From positions 79,703 through 143,702 of the forward strand of contig JABVXU010000112.1 in assembly GCA_013365365.1 (NCBI GenBank): a DNA stretch of 64,000 nt. The letters are read 5' to 3'. The notes below the pieces were generated by a model that was given only the letters and a program-made list of their open reading frames with translations, ran no database searches and was not told the origin of the DNA. Source of the DNA: Cruorifilaria tuberocauda (Eukaryota; Nematoda; Chromadorea; Rhabditida; Onchocercidae). Below, one piece after another: positions 53,498 to 64,000 of this stretch (its first letter is position 1; the number at the start of each line of letters is the position of its first letter). The position numbers were made by a program, and so were the translations under genes.

Positions 53498-55361
53498 TTA
53501 TTGCTTAAGCGAAAAATCAGATATTTTAGAAGGATATCATTGAAAAATAAATAGAAAAATAAAGATGCTCTCAAATAGAATGAGATTCGTTTTTTATTAG
53601 GAATTGAGAAATGTTATGATTAATATTTAATTTTTTCATTTCTTTTGTCATGATATATTAATTTCCCATTTTTATAATATTTTATTTTACTTTTTCTAAT
53701 TTTCCATTTAATAATCTTATCAGAGCGAATGGATTTTGATTCCGTTCTCGCTGCCAGTCCATTCCTTTGCGTACATTTATTAATCTATTCTTATTGAAGT
53801 TAAATTTAAATCATATATTTGCTGGTCACAAACCTGATATTTATCTCATTGTATTGCGGGTATATATTGTATAATTATTTGTTATTAAGTATACGACAGA
53901 AATGTTGCTTACTAAATTTTGTTATATGGAAGTTTTTGTTCAAATAAATATAGAAATTTTTTGTATTTATTTCAACAATTAAAAGCAATAAATACAATTA
54001 AATAATATATAGCAAGCAGTCAAGAGGGAGTATGATCGATCAGAAGTAGATTTGTAGATTTTTCTGATATTCTGAAAATCACCGGGTAACGTAAGATAAG
54101 ACAATTTTGGTTTCACTGAAAAATCGAAAATTCACATTTAATGCTCACCAGAGAAGATAGTAGTGACAAAGTTTCTTAGATGGTTTAAATTATCATTATC
54201 TTATCAGTTTTTCTCACAGTTCATCTTGATTATATAAATTTTTGAATATGTGAATTATATAAATTGCGAAATTATGTAAATTGAATTTGTAATAATAGTT
54301 TAAATTTTTAATTTTTTAATGGAAATTTACCACTCACTGATATCAATCAATTTTTCGGTTCCGTAGCTTTAATTTTATTTTTGTACAACAAAAAAGAGCA
54401 TTGTATATTGGCAATACAAACAATTAAGCATCGAGTATGATGAGAGATAAGCTTAATTACAAACAACGATTGCCCAATGGATAGTTTGAATATTCGTAAC
54501 TTTCTCAAAATATTTTTGTATAATGAAAGAGATGAAGTAAAAACTACTAATTATAATTAATTTGCTAAATATTTTAATTAGTATAAAGGTAAGAAGAATG
54601 AAAATTTTGAAAAATAATCGATGAAATCATCACTATTATCGTAATAAATTCATTAATTCTTTAAAATTACCTTTACCGTAGTTTTCACCGTAATTCTATC
54701 GTAATTTATGTAATTTTAATTTCTGCTTTCACTATTTTTCATTACTGCTAGCTATTACTAGTAAACAGCACTTGTTATTATTGATAATAAGTAAATAAAC
54801 AATGTATGTTCAACTCGTCATTTCCCGCAATCTCCAATTTTATTATTGTTTATCACGTTATCAATTTTTGTAATTTCATTTCACTCACAATTAGTGTTTC
54901 GTTAAATTATCAATTAAATTTGTTGAAGAGTTATATCAGCAATGTTAACAACTGATAAGGTAGTTTTCGTAGTGGTAAAAACATGTAAGCCATTAACAAT
55001 TTTATACCAGCATTATTCTGTTAATCGAAAAACTGAGAAATATAAATATGTAAATAAAAATTTTTTCTTTTTATCAAATCATTTTTAAAGTTTACAAACT
55101 TTCAAGTCGCTTATCAATTATCGCCCATGTTTTCTTATAAACATTTTCTGATACTATCAATAAAATTTCATTTTTATTATAGCATCATATATTTTTTCAT
55201 CATTTAGCGATAAGATAAAGGATTTTCCATGGATTAATGAGAAAATGGAATTGAATTGATCGGATATCGTTATTTTAAATAGTGTTTGATCATCTAAATT
55301 CATTTTTCAATTAAATTTTAAATTCCTCCTTGAAGATTTAAGTTTTATTTTAAGGTTCATT
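53498..55361. other. Spacer between emc-1 and the ML-domain gene
   Basis: A+T-rich, no exon supported. Holds the emc-1 3' UTR and the promoter of the downstream gene on the same strand. Confidence 0.5.
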
Positions 55362-56973
55362 ATGCTTGTCAGCGTAATAGCAATTATTTCAACGGTACAA
55401 TTTGCTATAGCTAACGTATTCCCGAATGGTACCGATACAAAAATAAATTTTTTTAGTTGTAGTCCTGGTATGTTTGTGCATTTAGATGATAAATTTCTCA
55501 TAAAAAGTAATATTTATCTTTCGCTTCAATTCAGGAAGTTTTTCCGGTTTTCTCATTATCCGGAATATTCTTTCTTTTTTCTTCTTTCATATATCGCGAA
55601 TGGATTGAATGAAAATAATAATTTCCAATCAAAATGAAAAGCAATAAAGCATTTCCCATAATTGTTAAATTTTCAAACGATTTATTTATAGGAATGGAAA
55701 TTTTTAAAATTTTTTAAAAATTTCCGATAATTTTTTGATAATATTTTCCAGCAAGTACAATTACTATTAAATCTATCGAACTATTCGATCGGAATGGTTT
55801 ATCAATGTATCCGATTAAATTGGAGGAATTGGCAATTCTTAAATTGAAATCATTCAACAACGGAAATGAGGTAAATGCGTTCCGGAAATTATTATTAATG
55901 AATTAAATGATGTTAGCTGTAGTTTTAAAATAATCATTTAATATTTAATAATTAAAATAAATAACAATTAACTAATTAATCAAAGTAATCACTGATTTAA
56001 TTTGGTTTGAAAAAATAAATTGTTTACAAATATTTGAAAAATTAAATTAATGTTAATAAGTTATGCTTCAGGTTGCAAAGGATGTAGTAAATGTAGATGT
56101 TTATGGTTATATGAATAAGAATGGAAAATGGATGTGGCAAAATATTATTCCGGAACCATTCCGATTTTTATTGTAATTTAAAGCAAATTTACAAATTTAT
56201 CACCGCTATTACATAATTCCGGCCATTTTTGTTTTTCTCTTTTTTTTTGATGAAAATTAAAATTCTGATTTTTTAAACGGTTAAAGAAATCGTTGTTATT
56301 AAAATTTTTATTCAATTATTTTTTGATAATGAAATTTTCTCAGGTATAATATCGATGGTTGTAAAATGGCCAATAATTGTCCACTGAAAAAAGGCGATCT
56401 CGAATTGACACTACCACTTGATCTTTACAAATTTGCAGCACTTTTCATTTTTATCGATAAAACTGCAAGTTTTTTGAATTTTCAGGAATAAAATATTTAA
56501 TTTGAATATTTTTAATATAAAGTATTATATTCTTGATAATTTCTTCGTTATCTTTATCAGATCGAAGTATTATATCCTTATTATACCCTGATAATTCCTT
56601 CATTATCATTATCTAACCGAAATGTTATATTAATGATAATTTCTCCGTTATCATTATCAGTCGAAAGTGTTTATTCTCTTTTAAACCTAATCATATATCA
56701 ATTATGCAAAACAATTCATTTTTTCGAATTAAAAAGTTTTTTCAACTCGTTATTTATCATCAAAGTTTTTCATTACTTTAATAAATACGATAGTATAAAT
56801 ATGATAAAAGATAAATAATAGTGATAAATATGACAGTATGATAGCAGAAACATGATTGAGTAAAAATTGAAATTTTAATATTTCAGGTGCCACATCAATT
56901 TGTTGTCAGACTATACGATGCTGAAACTCATCAAGAAATGTCATGTGAAATCATTCAATTCAAGCTTGCTTAA
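55362..56973 (+). CDS. Secreted ML-domain lipid-binding protein, GM2-activator-like
   Basis: Five exons. Exon 1 starts at 55362 and encodes a signal peptide (VSVIAIISTVQFAIA) and then NFFSCSPG. Next: about 55753-55870 (STITIKSIELFDRNGLSMYP), about 56073-56174 (VNVDVYGYMNKNGKWMWQN), 56345-56464 (YNIDGCKMANNCPLKKGDLE) and 56887-56973 (HQFVVRLYDAETHQEMSCEI). About 155 residues, a normal length for a single ML (MD-2-related lipid-recognition) domain. The cysteine layout (an early Cys, a GCK..NNCPLKKGD pair mid-domain, a late SCEI), the beta-strand-like hydrophobic alternation and the xCPLKKG motif fit the ML fold, and the C-terminal strand order resembles GM2 activator more than NPC2. Family members bind lipids in lysosomes or outside the cell. 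The last intron uses a GC donor. I am sure it is secreted, less sure of the subfamily. Confidence 0.72.
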
Positions 56974-59824
56974 ATAGCATGAAAAAAAAAAAGAAAAAAA
57001 GAAATGAAAGCTCATAGTTATAAATCAAATTGTATTAAAATTGTTGTTTTAAATGATTTTAGTCTATTCTTACTTTTGATTTCAAATTTAACAATAAAAT
57101 TCAAAATTAAAACTTCATGATTTTTCAAGTTGCTATTCATCATATTCAATAAGGTTAGGTAAACGGATTAAAACTTATTGAATTGGACAAAAAGTTTTTA
57201 AAAGCGACAATTCCAGAAATGTCAAAAAATGACAATCATTGCATGATATATTTGGAATTTCATGGAAATTCATTTTAAAATTCTTAAGCTGAATTACTCA
57301 TATATACTTAATAAAATTAAACTCAATATACTTTCAATCTTTTACTCAAAATTTAAAAATCCCATTTGAATAAAACATTTTTCAAGTGATTGCAATTGAT
57401 TGAGAAAACTTTTGCTGTGTAATAATTAAAATTTGCTGATAAGATTTTATCATAATTTTAATTTAATGTTGTTCAACGGCAGTAATTGAACTTATAATTT
57501 TGCTAAAAAGAAAAAAAAAACTAATGACGTTGACCTATGAACTTTAACAGATAAATCAGTTATGATGATCATCCCTATAATTAATAGGATATATTATTTA
57601 GCTAATTACAAACCGAGAATTTCGCAAAACTTGAAGTTATCATGAATTGATCATCAATAACTATTTGTTAAAAATGAAACAATAAATTAATTGTAAATAA
57701 TTCATCAGAGGCACATTCTATTTTATTGCTTATAATTAATTAACGCTCTCTGTGTGAATTTGAAAGTTTGAAGATTATGTCATTCATAACAATTACGTTA
57801 ATTACTATAGCACCTGTTTTGAGCTTCAGTAAAATTGACGAAGTAAATTTTATAAATCTTCAGTAGTTATGTTTGTTTCTTAACAGGTAGTAAAAAATTT
57901 AACTTATGTTTGAAACTTTTGACTCTTTAGCTGGCATAGGATTAATTTTGTAAATAATTACAGGTATATTTCTTTACTTTACTGCACTCCTCATATTGAT
58001 CATGCATTTAATAGTGTAGAAGGAATAATGCATGATATAAGCTATAGATATAGCTAACACGTTATACTCACGTTGTTGAGGCTTTACTCTTTTTCATAGT
58101 AATATATATATTCATATGAATACGTGATCATTGCGTCGTGATATTCCGTTACTTACTCAACATAAGTATAACAAAATAATAAGCTTCGATGTTTCTTCGT
58201 TTTTTTTTTGTAATTAAATTCAAATTTTTAAAAGCATAGGAAAAGAGGAAAAGCAAAAATAAAAAGTTTAATGAAATTATTTGTTCATGAAATTAATTAG
58301 CTTTAAATTTCTGTAAAATTTGAAGTGAAATCAATAAAAGAAGAAGCTAGCTAGTTTTTAATGTTAAATAATCAATTAAATCAGCTTATCAGTGAAGTAT
58401 TTAACGAATGAAAATTAGGAAAGTGTATATTTCATTATCGGAAACAATTTTCAGTTTGTGAATTAAGAAAATGCAATGAATTACCGGAAAAAATTTCAAT
58501 TTCCGAAGATATGATGAAATTACCGGAAAAATTTCCATACATTTAATACTTTAAGCATACTTTTAAGCACTATTAGCATTATTTAATACTACACTATATT
58601 ATTAATATACTGATTGATATTTTCATGGCTCTATCTTTGGTCATTCAGTTTAAATTACAATCCTAATTATCTCAACACTTTGAATTTTCTACTCTTACGT
58701 CATTTTAGTAATAATCCAAAAGTGCTAACAATATTTACGCAATCATCGATGCATTTGTCCAATAATGAAATAAGAAAAAGTGATAATTTAATTGATGCTT
58801 GCTAAGGCATAGATTTACTTAAAGTCAATATTGTATGCTTAATTAAATTTTTAAAAGTTTTTCAAAGAAAGCATTTAGATTTTTGCTCCGATCGATTCTT
58901 AAATAAATATATTTTAGTGATAAATTCCATAATACTTTTCTTTCTATACGTAAACAAATTTAACGCAATAGGAAACGCTTGACCAAGTGGAATGATTTTG
59001 TTGGATTGTGTACTTTGATAGCTTTAAAATTTACTTCTTATCCATTATTGATATTTCTGGAAAACGGATAATTGTAAGTTTCATTTTATTTGAAAATATC
59101 AATCCAATTAAAGTTCTTACTTTTAACAAATTTGATGAAGTCATTTGTTTTGAATATCTTTGAGTATTTCAAGTATCTTTGAGTTTCTTTGAGTATTTTC
59201 TTAATCTTTGATCGAATTGTAATTCTCAAATATTTTTCCCGAGAATCTTCTATTCTTTCTGGTAAGTGAATCTCATTTTCTACGAAATTACTGAGAATTC
59301 TTCCCGGTACGTGTGAATACAATTGTTGGATTCCTTCATTTCTCACAAAATTATTTTTAATTTATGCTACGATGAATATAAATATTGCTTTCGTTAATTC
59401 AATCCGGAATATTAAAGAATTGCATTCCGGATTGAATTGCAATTATTTGTAAATTGAAGTGATTGAAATAATAATTATTAGAATTAGAATAGATTAATAT
59501 AAATTTCAGAAATTATAAATTATAATATACAACAAACAATTTTCATTTTTTTTTTGCTATCAGAAATGCAATATTTGCATGCAATATTTTGCACTGTTTT
59601 AATTTAATAAATTATAATTTAATAATTTAATAAATTATTTTGTCAAGAATTTATAAAAGAAAAGATTCGATTTCAAATCAAATTGTATTTGAAATTGAAA
59701 ATGTAATTGTAATATTAATGCACAATTTCATTTAAAAAATTCTAATCACATTATATTTTGCGATATTTCAATTTTATTCGGTATAACTGAAACTGATACT
59801 GAAATTGATAATTGAAATCTAATA

Positions 59825-59925
59825 ACATTATAATATATTTCAGTTTCAGTTACAATGTATTTCAGTGTAATGTATTTTAATGTATAATGTATTTCAGTTT
59901 CAGTATTTTAGTATTTCAGTTTGAC
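59825..59925. repeat. Degenerate (aatgtatttcagtttcagt) repeat
   Basis: The words tatttcagtttcagt and aatgtattt recur about five times with slips over about 100 bases. No coding potential. Several copies mimic splice acceptors (tttcag). Confidence 0.75.
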
Positions 59926-60020
59926 GAATTTCCTTTCATAATTCAGGAAAAATAACTAATCAATTGATTTATAACCACTAAAAGGAGTCATATGATCATA
60001 CAATGACCTGTTTATCATTG

Positions 60021-60025
60021 CTTTC

Positions 60026-60056
<31 letters not shown>

Positions 60057-60069
60057 TTCTCTCTTTCTC
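60021..60069. repeat. (CT)n-rich microsatellite
   Basis: About 50 bases of pure pyrimidine: ctttct steps, then ccctccct, then a (ct) run. Simple repeat. Confidence 0.92.
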
Positions 60070-61424
60070 ACTGATAATATAATATATCAAAGATCTAAGG
60101 GAAACTTGACATTTCTTTGAAATGAAATATTTAACAAATGAAAAGAGTACACATTGCAAGAATAGGTAAATGATGTACAGAGATTAAATTTTCTTTGATT
60201 TAATGCAAAAACTATCATTTTACTTACCTTATCTATTGTTTACCTTTTAATCTGTTTATTTTTCCAGTAATCTTTATTTCGAACAATATCATGATATTAA
60301 ATAACTATCCCCAATGATTAAAAATGATACACAAATAATAAGTTTATTAAACTTTATATAAATCAATAAAACACTACAATGATCTTTCCGCTCGATGTGT
60401 TAAATTAAATTTATTAATTCAGAAAAAGAAAGCTAACAATTACTTATACTTTATTAATTAATTAGTATTAATTAAAGTAGGAAAATTCAAATATATTACT
60501 AATTAACAACTTTGAATAATTCAACCTTTCATTGTTTTCTCCTGATTCTTGGTATACTCCTAAAAGTATTTCAATCTGATATCGACTTTTTTAATCATCT
60601 TCCTTCTTCTTTTACCACTTATACTTTATCTTATTGAAATGAAAAAGATTTTAGAAATAAAATTTAATCAAAGAAAGCAAAAAAAAGTACATTCCAAATT
60701 TGCCAAAATTAAATAATCTAAACTTTCTCATTAATCTGTGCCAAAAGGTAATTTTCAGGTATGAAAACTATTAATATTTATTAAAATTCGAAATATTATC
60801 AATTAAAAATTAACATTGAGTGCTTTAATTAAACTTTTTTAAATTTTAAAACTAATAAGTACGGTTAACTTACTTTTATAATTATAAATTCAAAAAATAA
60901 AAAAAGTAAATTAATCATTAAAATCATTGAAATTTTTTTGTTCACATCATTTTTACTTCTATAAGCAATTTCATTATGCCATTTTAATTTCCGTAATTTA
61001 AAATTTCCACTTACAATTGTCGGACAATGCAAAAATTGAATAGTAAAAATTGATTTGTGATAGTTCAACTTTTTAAATTTCAAAATATTACTGAACCGGT
61101 TCACTTTATCACCTCATTAATACCGAAACCGGTTATTTTACCGGTATAATCAGCGTTCGATCTGAGTGATACGTTGTTCTTTCATTCTATCATTCTCGTT
61201 CCTTTTTTTTTTCTTTTAACATTTATGAATTATTTTTCAATAGTGTAAAATAGCTGCTAATTGTTGTATTGAATTCTTCATGTGATCATAGTTCCATGCT
61301 CTTATCATATTATCTGTATTTTATTAATTTCAAAAATTTAAAATAATTTCTATAATTTATCTTTTTGCTTTGAAGCAATCACATTTTACGTTATCTACGT
61401 TATTTTACGTAATTTTTTTCTCTT

Positions 61425-61715
61425 ATAAATAAATATAAAATATAAGATAGATGCAAAATAAATATAAATAAGTATAAGTAAATATAAAATAAACATAAAT
61501 ATAAAAATAAGTACAAAATAAACATAAGATAAATATAAGATGAATATGAAGTAAACATAAGAAAACAGATACAAAGGTGTAGATAATTTTAAAGTAATAA
61601 ATATAAATAAATATAAAATAAACATGAGATAAATATAAAATCACTATAAAATAGACATAAGATAAATGTAAAATAAATATAAGATAAATATAAAATAGAT
61701 ATAAAAGTGTAAATA
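61425..61715. repeat. Degenerate tandem repeat of ATAAATATAAAATAAACATA type
   Basis: About 290 bases of repeating ataaatataa / aataaacata / agataaatat steps with a period near 10 bases. Both halves contain the word gtgtaaataatt or gtgtagataatt followed by ttaaagtaa or gtaaagtaa, so a larger duplication may be overlaid. Strong A bias on the plus strand. Confidence 0.85.
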
Positions 61716-63804
61716 ATTGTAAAGTAATTGCGATAGTTTAAATTGACCAAATGATTAGAGTGAGTTGGAAAAATGAAATGTTTTTTAAAAAAAATGTTTT
61801 GCAATTAAAAAACGAATTCACAGAGTACGATCGTTTTTTTTTTCTCTTTTTCGTTTTTTATCGATTCGATGAAGATAAGGACGGTTGAATTCCTGTTTTT
61901 AAACATCTGCAAGAACTTTTCCCATCCTTTTCTTATCATACTTATCATAAATTCCTCGCTCTTCCTCTTCCAACGTTTATTTCATTTCTCATTATTCCAC
62001 CATATCCTTTAGTTTCATTTAAATTCTTTTTTAATTTTCAATTAGCTTATATTAGAAGAAAAAACAATACTATCAATGATATCTTTGCTTTTCTTTCCTT
62101 AATTAATTAAATGAAAATTATCTAAACTTTGCATAAATGAGAATTTTTCATGATAATTTAAAAAAATTTCAATAGAATGAAGTTAAAAATTAACTTCTGT
62201 TTTACTCGGAATATCGAGAAAACAATAAATAAATTTTTGATGGATCGAAATGAAATTTAAATCACTTAAATTTTTTTCTTCTGATATTCCAAGTAATTAG
62301 TTGATCATAATTAATTAGTTATCTATCCATCCTGTAAATTTGGATAATCATTCGTTTTCTAACTATCCTGTTTTTTAAATATTATTTTAACGTTTCGATC
62401 GATTTAGCATTCAATTTAAAATTATTCATTTTAAACAGTTCATTGATCCATATATTATATCTCATACTCAATTTTAAACATTCTATCAGGTAGTCGTAGT
62501 TTTAAAATTATTAAAATGACCATCGTCACATAATGGTCACTCTATGGTCACACAAAAGGTCATTCCTCACCGATCAAAAATCACCGATGACCATCGCGTA
62601 GTTTACACAAACAAAGTTTAGTTGAAATTCTAATAACAAGTATTTTTACTTGAAGTCATGCAAAAGTACTCAAAACTATTTGCGCCCAAATTTATCATCA
62701 TATGGGATGATTTTAAAAAATTTTCAACAATTATCACTGTTGGATATATTTGAATAATTGAAATAAAGTTCAAGAAAAAAATTATTAATACATGCAATAT
62801 TTTTTTTATTCAAAAATTAATTGAATGTTTTTCATCATTTCGAAAATTTTACAGTAGCAAAGTTTTATTATTTTAAATTAATGATTTTAAAAATACTTGG
62901 TAAAACTTAAAATTAATGATTAGAAAAAAAAATTGATTTATCGATTGATCAACAATTAAGTTCTTTTCATCGAATTTAAAAACTTTCAGGAAGGGTAATT
63001 TTCAAGGATGTATGATAACATGATAAGCATATTCAATTATCAATCATTTAATTATCATATTTATAATCATATTTAATTATCAATCATTTTATTACAAATA
63101 TTTCAATATCTTTCATAAAATTTTCTGAGGAATTTTCCTTAAAAAGCTAGATTAAATTTGCAAGATTGAAGAATTTTATTTTAAGACAATGAAATAAACG
63201 AGAAAGTTTTTTATCAGAGCTATCATATTTATCAGATATTTATCAGTAAGTTACTTAGCGTCGAATCATTTATCTGAAAAACCTGAACCGATTGACGTAA
63301 GCTAATAATTTATTTAATATACTTAAAAGTTATTGTTAATTGTTTGACGTTTTTCTCACCGAAACTTGAAATTAATAAATAATTTGCATATTTTATTACT
63401 TTCTCTCTCTAAATCATCTGACTTTTGAGAATTCCACAATGGCACACAGATATAATTTGAATTTAAATAATCATGAAATCTTTCATATTTAGTCAACCTT
63501 TTGATGGATGATTGTAAAAAAGGAGGAAGCAAATTTGGGACATTTTTATTATCGATAAAATTTCAGATAAGTTACACTTTAAAATGTTGATATATGATGT
63601 TTTATTTGATATGATTTAAATGATAAAATGATAGATTGTAATCCATTTTAAAGTGATATTCTAGAAGAGTATAGATTAGATTGCAGTAATTCCGAATAAT
63701 TATTAATTCTCGAATATATTACGAATACAATTGTTTGAATTAAATTAAATATCGTTGAAAATTGTAGAAATAACAGGGCACTTTTACTTGTAAAATTCAG
63801 AAAT

Positions 63805-64000
63805 TATTATTATTGTTATTATTATTATTATCATTATTTTAAGACTATACTGGTAAGTTAAATTAGTAGGTATACTCCAAGTTATGGGTATGTTAAACCT
63901 GAAATTATAATTTTATTATTATCACTATTGATATTGTTGTTATTATTACTTATTATTATTTACTATTATTATCTTTATTATTATTATCATTACTTATTAT
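63805..64000. repeat. (ATT)n trinucleotide-rich tract running off the window
   Basis: Interrupted runs of attatt / ttatta at 63805-63838 and from about 63912 to the end, with a non-repetitive stretch between. The tract may continue past the window edge. Confidence 0.85.

Larger units (their letters stand above)
56974..64000. other. 7-kb A+T-rich, apparently gene-free stretch
   Basis: I found no exon chain with splice sites and a recognisable product on either strand. Open frames here are short and are explained by simple repeats (minus frames at 61395-61804, rich in Tyr, Ile and Phe) or by random A+T-rich sequence. It could be a long intergenic region, a distal promoter, or a very large intron of a gene that continues beyond the window. 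Confidence 0.5.

Noticed and set aside
61395..61804. Tyr/Phe/Ile-rich hydrophobic frames on the minus strand
   Set aside because: They come from the ATAAATATAA-type tandem repeat in three frames; they are not membrane proteins.

Overview
The window is nuclear DNA from a nematode, most likely a filarial or other spirurid (clade III) worm. The evidence is strong A+T richness, genes split by many short introns with gtaagt/gttagt donors and tttcag acceptors, acceptor-like sites just upstream of several start codons (as expected for spliced-leader trans-splicing), and gene products that align with conserved nematode and animal families. The species cannot be fixed from the sequence alone. All identifications were made by eye from translated exons; no search was run.

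Layout: (1) 0.9-3.3 kb, minus: TBC1D20-type Rab GTPase-activating protein. (2) 6.5-9.7 kb, plus: ETHE1 persulfide dioxygenase. (3) 10.6-16.4 kb, plus: XPF/ERCC4 DNA-repair endonuclease subunit. (4) 18.9-19.3 kb: a long inverted repeat whose arms share 25 bases with the first exon of the next gene. (5) 19.8-22.0 kb, plus: a nematode globin with a myristoylation-like N-terminus. (6) 23.4-24.7 kb, minus: TVP23 Golgi membrane protein. (7) 25.9-33.2 kb, minus: NRDE-2. (8) 35.0-39.0 kb, minus: an unrecognised Lys/Ser/Glu-rich protein whose first intron holds an 8-bp-period repeat array. (9) 41.8-44.4 kb, minus: ARP1 (centractin). (10) 45.4-46.4 kb, minus: ribosomal protein S18. (11) 47.6-53.5 kb, plus: EMC1. 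(12) 55.4-57.0 kb, plus: small secreted ML-domain (GM2-activator-like) protein with an apparent GC-AG intron. (13) 57-64 kb: about 7 kb of very A+T-rich DNA with simple repeats and no gene I can support.

The genes are mostly unrelated housekeeping functions (vesicle traffic, ER membrane insertion, sulfide detoxification, DNA repair, dynein-dynactin transport, translation, RNA surveillance/nuclear RNAi). Intergenic gaps of about 1-3 kb and mixed strands argue against a tight operon. The least ordinary parts are the globin-related inverted repeat, the intronic hairpins, the intronic 8-bp array and the orphan charged protein.
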